From CAYXST01 sp964472495 (GTDB taxonomy: Bacteria > Patescibacteriota > Minisyncoccia > Portnoybacterales > UBA2143), in the NCBI GenBank assembly GCA_964472495.1, contig CAYYLD010000005.1, positions 1 to 34,543 on the forward strand: a DNA stretch of 34,543 nt, written 5' to 3'. The notes under the pieces were generated by a model. That model saw only the letters and a list, made by a program, of their open reading frames with translations. It was not told where the DNA came from and did no database searches. This document shows positions 16,621 through 24,099 of this stretch, one piece after another; the stretch's first letter is position 1, and each line of letters starts with the position of its first letter. The position numbers and the translations under genes were made by a program.

Positions 16621-16734
16621 CGGGGCGTTCCTTTTTTATACACCCTTTTACGTCAGCGGGGCGTCCCTTTTTACTACGCCCTTTTGCAAAAGGGCGTAGT
16701 AAAAAGGGACGCCCCGGGAACACGCCCCGGGAAC
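16621..16734. repeat. Palindromic repeat, full copy plus half copies (copy 4)
   Basis: A perfect 60-bp palindrome (16657-16716, CGGGGCGTCCC ends, CCCTTTTGCAAAAGGG centre) is preceded by a left half copy (16621-16650, closest to copy 1) and followed by the end fragment CGCCCCGGGAAC (16723-16734). The arrangement looks like one element inserted into another. It fills the space between the transketolase and PfkB genes and ends 4 nt before the ATG. Confidence 0.9.
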
Positions 16735-16738
16735 AAAT

Positions 16739-17725
16739 ATGTACGACATTATCACTTTTGGTTCGGCGACTGAAGATGTTTTTATGAGCAGTCGCGAACT
16801 GAAATTAGTGGAAGGAGAACAATTTATTACCAAAAAAGGGCTTTGTGTCTCTTTGGGCTCAAAAATGCACATGGACGATGTGTTTTTTGCTATGGGTGGC
16901 TGTGGCACCAATACAGCCGTAACTTTTGCCCGTCAGGGTTTGAAGACAGCTTATTTTGGCTCAATCGGCCGAGATTGTTCCGGTCAGATTGTTAAAAACG
17001 AATTATCCAAACAAGGCGTTTCTCTGGATTTATTAAGGGAGACGGAACAGTGGCCGACCGCTTACTCAGTTATCCTTTCTTTACCCGAAGTCGGCCGGAG
17101 TATTTTAGAAAAATATGGGGCCTGTCATCAGTTGACTGAACAAGAAATCCCTTTTGATAAGCTTAAAGCAAAATGGTTCTATGTTGCCTCTTTGTCGGAT
17201 AAATCTCATGGTCTGCTGACCCCTTTGATTGATTTTGCCAAAAAACAAGGGATCAAGGTAGCGGCTAATCCGTCCGGCAGTGTTAAAAAAGCAGAGCATA
17301 TAGAAATCCTCAAACGCGTTCTGGACAAAATAGACATCTTAATTTTAAACCAGGAAGAGGCGGGCAAACTAACTGGTTTAGATTATCAAAAAGAAAAGGA
17401 GATTTTTAAAAGATTAGATGACTGGGTTAGGGGGATTGTGGTCATGACCAAGGGACCAAAAGGGGTAACTGTCTCTGACGGAAAGAACTTGTATTCGGCT
17501 GGCATTCCCAAGTCCGGTCTGGTTGACCGAACCGGGGCCGGTGACGCTTTCGGTTCTGGCTTGGTAGCCGGCTATATTGAAAAAGGAGATATTGGTTACG
17601 CCATCCAATTAGGTACGGCTAATGCCACCGCCTGCTTACAGCAGTTAGGAGCGACTAACGGTCTTTTAAAAAAAGACGACTGGGGCGAATGGGAAAAAGT
17701 CGAAATTAAGAAAGAGGCGATATGA
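16739..17725 (+). CDS. PfkB-family carbohydrate kinase
   Basis: A 328-aa ribokinase-fold kinase. GGCGTNTAVTFARQG and YFGSIGRD form the N-terminal PfkB signature. DRTGAGDAFGSGLVAGY is the C-terminal signature with the catalytic Asp and anion hole. Substrate could be a sugar, a sugar phosphate or adenosine. In this operon, between transketolase and aldolase, a 6-phosphofructokinase-like or ribokinase role fits best, but this is inference. No SD is visible because a palindromic repeat reaches to 4 nt before the ATG. ATGA overlap with the next gene implies coupled translation. Confidence 0.9.
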   Translation: MYDIITFGSATEDVFMSSRELKLVEGEQFITKKGLCVSLGSKMHMDDVFFAMGGCGTNTAVTFARQGLKTAYFGSIGRDCSGQIVKNELSKQGVSLDLLRETEQWPTAYSVILSLPEVGRSILEKYGACHQLTEQEIPFDKLKAKWFYVASLSDKSHGLLTPLIDFAKKQGIKVAANPSGSVKKAEHIEILKRVLDKIDILILNQEEAGKLTGLDYQKEKEIFKRLDDWVRGIVVMTKGPKGVTVSDGKNLYSAGIPKSGLVDRTGAGDAFGSGLVAGYIEKGDIGYAIQLGTANATACLQQLGATNGLLKKDDWGEWEKVEIKKEAI

Positions 17726-18996
17726 AGAAAGAAATTATTAAATTGGCTAAATTATTGAGAACATCGGAGGAGGTCGTTTTGGATTTGGAGAAGAAAATGA
17801 ATAAAATTAGTGGCCGGAAAGGGATTGTTGAGAAAATTGTTCAGCAGAACGACCGGCAAGTTGAACGAGTTTTAAAAGAATTTGGCCTGGCTAATCAAGA
17901 TAAGTTGACCGCCGAACGAGTTTATCAGGCCTTGATTAACAAAATTAGAAAAGACGACCAAGCTCTTTTTGAACATTTTCATCAGCCTGATTTTTCGACG
18001 GCTCTTGGCTGCCGTAGTTTGATTGACGAGACCAAAGAATTGACCAACCACCTCGAAGGGTTTTATTTAAAGGAAAGCAAAGCCAGAGAACTGCTTAAGC
18101 TTAATCCGCCCAAAAAGATTATGGCTGATTTGGGTTACGGCGACGATATTGATAAAATGCTCGCCCAGGAAGATATTTTTGAAATCTTTTGCGCCTTGCG
18201 GTTTGTCGAAGACAGTCTTTGGCTTAATGACGTCTTCTTTAAACCCTATCGGGATTTGACTAGAGATGATTTCGAACAAAGAAAAATCAAGGTAATGGTT
18301 CTGCCGGAAAGATGGACTGGTATCGGTCAGAAGTTTTTAGGCAAAAAACTTCATCATATGAGCCATTTGAAAGAGCTGGGTATTGTTTTTGTCATTCCGG
18401 TGGCCAAAGCAGCCGTTGGCGAAACAATCTATCTCTTCTTTATGACCCTTCACTATACTTACGAAACCGATTGGCATTCGCGGCTTTTTGAAAAATACAG
18501 CCGAGAGGAAAATTTTGCCCAGAAAATGATTAATGCTTTGAAGGTGGAAGTGACCGGACAGCCGCTGCCCGACGAGAAAAAAATAAGCTGGCGGATTGTG
18601 GCCAAGTATTTAGCCAAAGACGACCCGAATGACCCGCGCTTGGCTGAACCGCATATCAGTCCCGAGGCCTGGCATTATACCAAAGCCGCTCTAGCTATTA
18701 ATAAATTTGCCCGGCAATTTCCGGAAACCGGTTTGGATTTTTGGCAAGGATTGGATGTCGTCGGAGATTATTTCCCGGTTAACAATTCTAAAGAAGAAAA
18801 TCTAATCAGCTTTGATTTATTTGACAATGGTATTTCTTTGTTACGCCAGATAGGTTTTGAATCTAAATATCTCTATCATCAGCAGGAGGCCTTATGGAAT
18901 GAAGTTTTTATGAACTATCTTAGTCCGGAAAAATTAGATAAAATGATGATGGAGAATCTGGATAAGGGATATGTTGCCCTTGCTCCGGAAAAATGA
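17722..18996 (+). CDS. Uncharacterised 424-aa operon protein
   Basis: I do not recognise a family. The gene is locked into the sugar-phosphate operon: it overlaps the PfkB gene by 4 nt (ATGA) and the aldolase ATG follows its stop by 1 nt. The protein is soluble, with a charged helical N-terminus (residues 1-70, coiled-coil-like), a middle section with LGKKLHHMSHLKELGIVFVIPVA and TLHYTYETDWHSRLFEKYS, which concentrate His, Glu and Tyr residues, and an all-helical C-terminus ending in MMMENLDKGYVALAPEK. No signal peptide or membrane span is seen. Its position suggests a role in sugar-phosphate metabolism, possibly an unrecognised enzyme or a regulator of the kinase/aldolase step, but nothing in the sequence proves this. 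Confidence 0.8.
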   Translation: MKKEIIKLAKLLRTSEEVVLDLEKKMNKISGRKGIVEKIVQQNDRQVERVLKEFGLANQDKLTAERVYQALINKIRKDDQALFEHFHQPDFSTALGCRSLIDETKELTNHLEGFYLKESKARELLKLNPPKKIMADLGYGDDIDKMLAQEDIFEIFCALRFVEDSLWLNDVFFKPYRDLTRDDFEQRKIKVMVLPERWTGIGQKFLGKKLHHMSHLKELGIVFVIPVAKAAVGETIYLFFMTLHYTYETDWHSRLFEKYSREENFAQKMINALKVEVTGQPLPDEKKISWRIVAKYLAKDDPNDPRLAEPHISPEAWHYTKAALAINKFARQFPETGLDFWQGLDVVGDYFPVNNSKEENLISFDLFDNGISLLRQIGFESKYLYHQQEALWNEVFMNYLSPEKLDKMMMENLDKGYVALAPEK

Positions 18997-18997
18997 G

Positions 18998-19744
18998 ATG
19001 GATAAACTTTCAAAAATCACCACTAACGGCAAGGCAATTTATCTGGCCTATGACCACGGTATTGAGCATGGCCCAGTTGATTTAAAAGGCCGGAGCCTTG
19101 ACCCCGACTATATTTTGGATATAGCTGTCAAAGGCGGCTATAACGCTATTGTTTTACAAAAAGGGGTAGCTGAAAAGTATTATCCGGCTTACCGGGATAA
19201 AATTCCTTTGATTGTCAAATTGAACGGTAAAACCAGATTAGTCGGCGGCGAACCGATTTCCAGCCAGGTTTGTTCAGTGGCCGAGGCTGTTGAACTGGGC
19301 GCAGCCGCCGTCGGCTATACGGTTTATTTAGGCAGTCAGTACGAAGCTAAAATGTTGGAAGAATTTGGCCGGATTGAGGAAGAAGCTGATAAACATAATT
19401 TAGTCGTTATCGGTTGGATGTATCCGCGGGGCAAAGGGGTTGAAGATGACGACTCGCCGGAAATTACCGCTTACGCTGCCCGGGTCGGCCTTGAATTAGG
19501 AGCCGATATGGTTAAAATAAAATATTGTGGCTCAAAGGAGTGTTTTGCCCAGGCCGTTAGAGCGGCCGGTAAAACAAAGGTAGTTTTATCGGGCGGTCCC
19601 AAGGTTTCTGATGAGGAATTTTTAGAAATAGTTGAGAATATCATGGAAGCCGGGGCAATTGGCTTAGCCGTTGGTCGTAATGTCTGGCAAAAAGAAAGTC
19701 CTTTGGATATTACTCAAAAGATTAAGGAAATAGTTTTCAAATAG
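18998..19744 (+). CDS. Class I fructose-bisphosphate aldolase, DhnA/FbaB type
   Basis: A 248-aa TIM-barrel aldolase. AYDHGIEHGPVDL is the family's N-terminal signature, VGWMYPRGK-like VIGWMYPRGKGV follows, and the Schiff-base Lys is in DMVKIKYCG. The phosphate-binding VVLSGGPKVSDEEF and GLAVGRNVWQ close the barrel. It cleaves or condenses fructose-1,6-bisphosphate with dihydroxyacetone phosphate and glyceraldehyde-3-phosphate; related archaeal enzymes may make other C6/C7 sugar phosphates. The ATG one base after the previous stop is chosen over an upstream TTG. Last gene of the operon. Confidence 0.93.
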   Translation: MDKLSKITTNGKAIYLAYDHGIEHGPVDLKGRSLDPDYILDIAVKGGYNAIVLQKGVAEKYYPAYRDKIPLIVKLNGKTRLVGGEPISSQVCSVAEAVELGAAAVGYTVYLGSQYEAKMLEEFGRIEEEADKHNLVVIGWMYPRGKGVEDDDSPEITAYAARVGLELGADMVKIKYCGSKECFAQAVRAAGKTKVVLSGGPKVSDEEFLEIVENIMEAGAIGLAVGRNVWQKESPLDITQKIKEIVFK

Positions 19745-19753
19745 CATTTATTG

Positions 19754-19832
19754 CCTGAGTTAATCGAAGGCATAGCTGGCCAGCCAGCTAAAATTTTATC
19801 CTTCGATAAACTCAGGAGATAAAATTTTAGCT
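19754..19832. repeat. Two overlapping, mutually exclusive hairpins after the aldolase gene
   Basis: Hairpin 1: CCTGAGTTAATCGAAGG (19754-19770) with CCTTCGATAAACTCAGG (19800-19816), one mismatch, enclosing AGCTGG/CCAGCT. Hairpin 2: AGCTAAAATTTTATC (19786-19800) with GATAAAATTTTAGCT (19818-19832), 15 bp perfect. The two share bases and cannot form together. They lie between the aldolase stop and the ferredoxin ATG at 19847. They could terminate the operon or switch read-through into the ferredoxin gene. Confidence 0.7.
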
Positions 19833-19846
19833 ATATTAAGCTAATT

Positions 19847-20044
19847 ATGAAAATCACTATAGACCAGCAAAAATGTATTGGTTGCGGCAGCTGCACAGCC
19901 GCCTGCCCGGATTTGTTTGAAATGGGCGATGATAACAAGGCGCGGCTCAAAGAAAGGGCTGAAAAAAAGGAGGAGGCCGAGGCCCAAAAATGCGCCCAAG
20001 AAGCGGTTGATATCTGCCCAGTCCAAGCCATTAAGGTTGAGTAA
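19847..20044 (+). CDS. [4Fe-4S] ferredoxin
   Basis: A 65-aa single-cluster ferredoxin. C10, C13 and C16 (KCIGCGSC) with the distal Cys of DICPVQAI give the four ligands; C20 in TAACPD is an extra Cys as in dicluster relatives or disulfide-bearing ferredoxins. The Lys/Glu-rich middle (KERAEKKEEAEAQKC) is unusually charged. Small electron carrier for a cytoplasmic oxidoreductase; no dedicated partner is adjacent. No SD is visible before the ATG. Confidence 0.93.
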   Translation: MKITIDQQKCIGCGSCTAACPDLFEMGDDNKARLKERAEKKEEAEAQKCAQEAVDICPVQAIKVE

Positions 20045-20059
20045 GTCACGGCCTTTATC

Positions 20060-20088
20060 TTGACAGTATAATCTATACAGTTTATGCT
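20060..20088 (+). promoter_or_regulatory. Strong sigma70-type promoter
   Basis: TTGACA (20060-20065), 17-nt spacer, TATGCT (20083-20088). It lies just after the ferredoxin stop and drives the 122-aa protein, with a leader of about 42 nt carrying a strong SD. Confidence 0.85.
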
Positions 20089-20136
20089 GTTTTATATTTG
20101 GTATTCGTTCTTATTATAAGGAAAGGAGGGATAGAG

Positions 20137-20505
20137 ATGTCAAAGAAAAGAGGATTGTTGACTCAAGAATTACTTCATCCTCAATTTGAAGTAGCGAGAG
20201 AGAGAACTCAAGAGTTAATGAAGACATTTCGGATCGATGAAGTTATAAAGATGCTTGATGAACTTATTGAAGAAGTCAGGTCTATGCCAATCGCTAATCG
20301 GTTTAGGTCTGATCAGCGGATTTTTTCCAAAATTCCTTCCGCTTATACGGTACTTAACCCAATATTGGAGGGTATGAGTGAACAAGATCATAAAAGATGG
20401 CAACTAGAGCGCGATCTTAGTGAAATAAGAAACCAAATAGTTATTTTGGGACCAAAGTTCAAGACAGTATTGATGGATATTGAGGCAACAAAAATTGACG
20501 GGTAG
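20137..20505 (+). CDS. Hypothetical protein, 122 aa
   Basis: No family recognised. GGAAAGGAGGG (20120-20130) precedes the ATG by 6 nt and a strong promoter lies upstream, so the gene is probably well expressed. The protein is soluble and mainly helical, with charged segments TQELMKTFRIDEVIKMLDELIEEV (a likely amphipathic or coiled-coil helix, residues 24-47) and WQLERDLSEIRNQIV. It is a stand-alone transcription unit: promoter, SD, gene, and an intrinsic terminator whose stem begins inside the stop codon. Confidence 0.7.
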   Translation: MSKKRGLLTQELLHPQFEVARERTQELMKTFRIDEVIKMLDELIEEVRSMPIANRFRSDQRIFSKIPSAYTVLNPILEGMSEQDHKRWQLERDLSEIRNQIVILGPKFKTVLMDIEATKIDG

Positions 20506-20535
20506 GGCTTGAAAAAGAAATCAGGCCCTCTTTTC
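20504..20535 (+). terminator. Intrinsic terminator
   Basis: AGGGCTTGA (20504-20512) pairs with TCAGGCCCT (20521-20529) over 9 bp including one G-U, followed by CTTTTC. It starts at the end of the preceding stop codon. Confidence 0.8.
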
Positions 20536-20541
20536 ATTTCC

Positions 20542-20570
20542 TTGACCCAAAAGCATTTTTTGATTAAAAT
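20542..20570 (+). promoter_or_regulatory. Promoter placing the rplY ATG at or near the transcript 5' end
   Basis: TTGACC (20542-20547), 17-nt spacer, TAAAAT (20565-20570). Only 9 nt separate the -10 from the ATG at 20580 and there is no SD. Initiation about 7 nt after the -10 would give a leader of 2-3 nt. Confidence 0.8.
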
Positions 20571-20579
20571 AGAAGAGCT

Positions 20580-21362
20580 ATGATAGAACTGTCAGCCCAA
20601 TTGCGGCCGATTACTGGCCGCCAAAATGAACAAATCCGGAAGCAAGGTCTCATTCCGGCTATTTTATATGGTCATAAAGTCAGGAATCTGGCTCTCTCGG
20701 TTGAGGCTTATCAGTTTGATAAGGTTTACCAAGAGGCCGGCGAGAGTACCTTAGTTAAACTTAAGATAAGCGGCAGCCAAGAAAAAGAGAAGTCTGCCAA
20801 AAAAGGAGCCGCCCCTGGCGGAAAAGAAAGAATCGTTTTAATTTATAAAGTAGCTAAAGGCCCGGTTACTGATAAACCAATTCATATAGATTTTTATCAA
20901 GTTAAAATGGACGAACCGATTACCACTGAAGTGCCTTTGGTTTTTGTCGGTGAATCGCCGGCTGTTAAAGAATTAGACGGCGTCCTGGTTAAAAGTATTC
21001 AATCTTTGGAAATAGAGGCCTTGCCGGCTAATTTACCTCATCAGCTGGAGATTGATGTTTCTTCTTTAAAGACCTTTGACGATAATATTTATATCAAAGA
21101 CCTTAAATTGCCGGCTGGTGTTAAGACCGAAGCCCAACCAGATGAAGTAATCGCTTCAGTTATTCCGCCGCGGACTAAAGCCGAATTAGAAGAGTTAGAG
21201 AAAGCACCCGAAGAAAAGATAGAGGAAGTTGAGATAGCTGAAAGAGAGAAAGCCGGGGAAGAAATTAAAGAAGAGGTCAAAGAAGAAGGTGGAGAAAAAG
21301 CAACCGAGCCGTCTGAAAAGGAATCGGCTAAAGAAAGAAATTCAAAAGGAGGAAATGAGTAA
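20580..21362 (+). CDS. rplY: Ribosomal protein L25, CTC family with acidic tail
   Basis: A 260-aa L25/TL5/CTC protein that binds 5S rRNA in the large subunit. The N-terminal L25 domain starts with ELSAQLRPITGRQNEQIRKQGLIPAILYG, followed by IHIDFYQV and the TL5-type second domain VPLVFVGESPAVKELDGVL...LEIEALPANLPHQLEIDVSSL. Residues 200-260 form a low-complexity tail of Glu, Lys and Ala. A Lys/Gly-rich insertion (EKEKSAKKGAAPGGKER, residues 64-80) interrupts the first domain. It has its own promoter and a probably leaderless mRNA. The end overlaps the transglycosylase start by 8 nt. Confidence 0.94.
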   Translation: MIELSAQLRPITGRQNEQIRKQGLIPAILYGHKVRNLALSVEAYQFDKVYQEAGESTLVKLKISGSQEKEKSAKKGAAPGGKERIVLIYKVAKGPVTDKPIHIDFYQVKMDEPITTEVPLVFVGESPAVKELDGVLVKSIQSLEIEALPANLPHQLEIDVSSLKTFDDNIYIKDLKLPAGVKTEAQPDEVIASVIPPRTKAELEELEKAPEEKIEEVEIAEREKAGEEIKEEVKEEGGEKATEPSEKESAKERNSKGGNE

Positions 21363-22674
21363 ATTATCAAAAAGATTTTCTTTTTCATTAGGGATAGTTA
21401 TTTTTCTGTCTATAGTTTTGGCTATCCCGTTTTTTATTCAGGCGGCTGACATTGATGAATTGCGTCAGGATTTAGAGAATCAAATCAGACAAAAGCAAGA
21501 AGAAATTAATCAATACCAGCAACAAATCCAAGAGAATCAGCAGAAGTCCAATACGCTTAAAAACGAAATCCAGATTTTGGAAGACCAGATTAATCAAATT
21601 CAACTGGAAATAGGACAAATAGATTTAGTTATTCAAAAAAGCACTTTGAATATTCAGGAGATAGACGGTCAGATTGATATTTTGGAGGACCAGATTAGTC
21701 AAAAGAAAAACCTCCTGGCTGAATATGTTCGGGCTATAGCTTACGCTGACCGGGAGACCCTTCTGGAAGTAGTTTTGAAAAATGATAAATTTTCCGACTT
21801 TTTTGACCAGCTTAACGCTATGGAAACTATTCAGGGAGAAATTCATAATGTTTTAGCGGTCGTCCAGGGATTAAAAGATAAATTAGAAGATAATAAAGGC
21901 GATTTGGAGGCAGAAAGAGAAGAACAATATCGTTTAAAATCGCTTCAGCTGATTCAAGGTAGGACTATCGAAAATAAGCAGTCACAAAAAGAAAATTTGC
22001 TTGATCAGACCAAAGGAGAAGAACAACGCTATCAGCAATTGGTTAAAAGCGCTGAAGAAAGAATTGCTTTTATTGGAGAACAACTTTCCTTTTTAGAAAA
22101 GTATAATTTAAGCAAAGAAGAGGCAATTCAGCAGGCTGTCTTTGCTGGTTCGCAGACAGGCGTCAGACCAGCTTTTCTTGTGGCTGTTGTGAAGGTCGAA
22201 TCTGATTTAGGATTAAATGTGGGGACAGGTAATTGGCGAGAGGACATGTATCAGTGTTATCGAAGTTTGGGCTATATTACCAAAGCCGAAAACGAAAAAA
22301 ATGCCTTTTTCCAGATTTGTCAGGGATTAGGTCTGAATCCGGATTTACAGCCGGTTTCAGCCGAGCCCTGGTATGGCTGCGGCGGAGCCATGGGCGTAGC
22401 TCAATTTATGCCGACGACCTGGTTGGCTTATGCTGACCGAGTAGCTTCGCTTACCGGTCATAACCCGCCTAATCCTTGGGACCACCGCGATGCTTTTACG
22501 GCGGCGGCTATTAAATTAGGTGACGGCGGAGCTAATCAGCGGACCGAGATAGGTGAACGGACCGCTTATGCTAAATATTTAGGCGGCAGCCGCTACCAGC
22601 GCTGGATTTACAACGCAGTCACTGACTACGTTATTCAATTAGCCGCTCAATTTGAAGAGCAATATTTTAAATAA
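21355..22674 (+). CDS. Secreted coiled-coil peptidoglycan hydrolase with lytic transglycosylase domain
   Basis: A 439-aa protein. Residues 9-30 (FSLGIVIFLSIVLAIPFFIQA) form a signal peptide. Residues 34-255 are an almost continuous Gln/Glu-rich coiled coil resembling PcsB/EnvC regulators. The C-terminal 150 residues carry an SLT/MltB-like fold: VAVVKVESDLGLNVG with the probable catalytic Glu, GGAMGVAQFMPTTWLAY, and GDGGANQRTE. It should act outside the membrane on glycan strands during growth or division. The ATG overlaps the rplY stop and has AAAGGAGG 2-3 nt away (tight spacing). Confidence 0.9.
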   Translation: MSKLSKRFSFSLGIVIFLSIVLAIPFFIQAADIDELRQDLENQIRQKQEEINQYQQQIQENQQKSNTLKNEIQILEDQINQIQLEIGQIDLVIQKSTLNIQEIDGQIDILEDQISQKKNLLAEYVRAIAYADRETLLEVVLKNDKFSDFFDQLNAMETIQGEIHNVLAVVQGLKDKLEDNKGDLEAEREEQYRLKSLQLIQGRTIENKQSQKENLLDQTKGEEQRYQQLVKSAEERIAFIGEQLSFLEKYNLSKEEAIQQAVFAGSQTGVRPAFLVAVVKVESDLGLNVGTGNWREDMYQCYRSLGYITKAENEKNAFFQICQGLGLNPDLQPVSAEPWYGCGGAMGVAQFMPTTWLAYADRVASLTGHNPPNPWDHRDAFTAAAIKLGDGGANQRTEIGERTAYAKYLGGSRYQRWIYNAVTDYVIQLAAQFEEQYFK

Positions 22675-22680
22675 ATTTAA

Positions 22681-22744
22681 TCAGGGACGCCCTTTCAAGG
22701 GCGTCCCTGAAAAGGGCGTCCCTTTTAAGGGACGCCCTTTTTAT
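22681..22744. repeat. Two back-to-back palindromes between convergent genes (copy 5)
   Basis: TCAGGGACGCCCTT/AAGGGCGTCCCTGA (22681-22710) is followed immediately by AAAGGGCGTCCCTT/AAGGGACGCCCTTT (22711-22740). Both belong to the interspersed palindrome family. They sit between convergent genes and run into T-rich sequence on the plus strand, so they could serve as a bidirectional terminator. The MFS stop codon is at 22741. Confidence 0.88.
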
Positions 22745-23943
22745 TTTCTAGCGGGGTATAGAATAATTTTGGTGCTTAATAGATTAAAAGCAATTGAGGC
22801 TAAGGCAGCTAAAACAAAGACCCACTGAATAGCGAAAAACATTGAACCGATAATGGCTAAAATTAATATAGCTGTCTTGCCCAAATTAACGGCGATTTCA
22901 TGAAGAACAGTAAATTCATCGACATAATGACCCTGGTCAGCGGCTGCTTCGTAGGCTAAGGTATCAAAGGGCATTCGGGTGAAGATTCTCATTAAATTAT
23001 GATAGACGCCAGCCACGAAAATATGTAAGGCGGTGGTGATGAAGATTTTAATAATCCAGCCCGAAGAATAGAAAATACTGCCTAATTTAAGGACTTTTTC
23101 CTTAGGCACTTTTTTATCCAGGGCCCGGCCTAAAGTCAAATTAAGAATTACGGTCACCCCGATAACAAAAGTAGAAAGAGCGCCTACCTGGAGATAATTG
23201 CCCTCTAAAAGTTGGAAAATAAAGATAGGCCAGATAACGATGACGGTAGCATCCTCAGCGCCAACGGCTGTAAAAGCCAGAACTGTCTTGCGGCATTTTT
23301 TAGAAAAGAAATTTTTCCAGGTTTCTAAAAAGGTCCAGCTGAATTGTTCCCGGGTATGGGGAATAGTGATATAAGGGATGCCCGAGATGAGGAAAAGAAT
23401 TACGGCAATAATGAAAAGGACATCAAAGCTGAAACGAGTGATAATTAAGCCGGCGGCGATGGGTAATAAAATACCCAGAATTTCCCGGGTAGCATTGATA
23501 GTTGCCACTTGGCGGCTGCGGTTTCGCCGGCTGGTAAACTTGGCAAAATCAACGTGATAGGGGAGCCAATAGAATAAGCGGTAAACCAGCAGAACAATAA
23601 TAGTCGCCGGAATAAGATAAATTAAGTTGTCCCCTTGGATAAAATAAAAAATTATATAATAAAAAGCGCCCAAGAAAATACTTAGCCGTAGCGAACGCCT
23701 AAAACCAAATCTGTTTAGGAATTTTGCCCCTAAAGTGACTAAACACATATACAAGAAATAACCGAGCGCGAAATAAAGAACAGTGTATTGGAAATTTTGG
23801 CCAAGAAGATTATAAATGAAGATAGGCAAGAAAAGACCCAAAAGACCGCTGGCCACCATGACAATAGTTTTACCGGTATATAGAGAGACAAAGCCGTGAG
23901 AAACCTTACCGTCAAAGTAAATTTTCGAATTAAATAATTTCAT
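22741..23943 (-). CDS. MFS-type multi-spanning transporter
   Basis: A 400-aa protein with about 11-12 hydrophobic spans arranged as two halves. Spans include KTIVMVASGLLGLFLPIFIY at the N-terminus and AILILAIIGSMFFAIQWVFVLAALASIAF at the end. The loop after span 2-3 (KFLNRFGFRRSLRLS) resembles MFS loop motif A only loosely. Substrate cannot be deduced. I start at the ATG at 23943 because an extended -10 (TGTTATAAT) lies just 6 nt upstream; a longer frame would extend through the promoter into a separate RNA locus. Monocistronic, convergent with the transglycosylase. Confidence 0.82.
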   Translation of the reverse strand: MKLFNSKIYFDGKVSHGFVSLYTGKTIVMVASGLLGLFLPIFIYNLLGQNFQYTVLYFALGYFLYMCLVTLGAKFLNRFGFRRSLRLSIFLGAFYYIIFYFIQGDNLIYLIPATIIVLLVYRLFYWLPYHVDFAKFTSRRNRSRQVATINATREILGILLPIAAGLIITRFSFDVLFIIAVILFLISGIPYITIPHTREQFSWTFLETWKNFFSKKCRKTVLAFTAVGAEDATVIVIWPIFIFQLLEGNYLQVGALSTFVIGVTVILNLTLGRALDKKVPKEKVLKLGSIFYSSGWIIKIFITTALHIFVAGVYHNLMRIFTRMPFDTLAYEAAADQGHYVDEFTVLHEIAVNLGKTAILILAIIGSMFFAIQWVFVLAALASIAFNLLSTKIILYPARK

Positions 23944-23949
23944 AGAATA

Positions 23950-23958
23950 ATTATAACA
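23950..23958 (-). promoter_or_regulatory. Extended -10 giving a leaderless MFS transcript
   Basis: Minus-strand TGTTATAAT ends 6 nt before the ATG at 23943. A start 7 nt after the -10 would be the A of the ATG. No SD exists. Confidence 0.7.
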
Positions 23959-24064
23959 GGTTTTATCCTTTTGGACTATGCCTACTCCAACACCCGCCAA
24001 CCAGAGCCGGGGGATGTCATCCGAGGGCATCACTGCGCAGGCATCTCTCGAAATGGCAAAACCC

Positions 24065-24093
24065 TTGACAAAATATATGGTATATGGTATACT
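24065..24093 (+). promoter_or_regulatory. Near-consensus sigma70-type promoter for an intergenic RNA
   Basis: TTGACA (24065-24070), 17-nt spacer, TATACT (24088-24093). It points away from the MFS gene into a region with no convincing plus-strand ORF. Confidence 0.88.
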
Positions 24094-24099
24094 CGAGAC

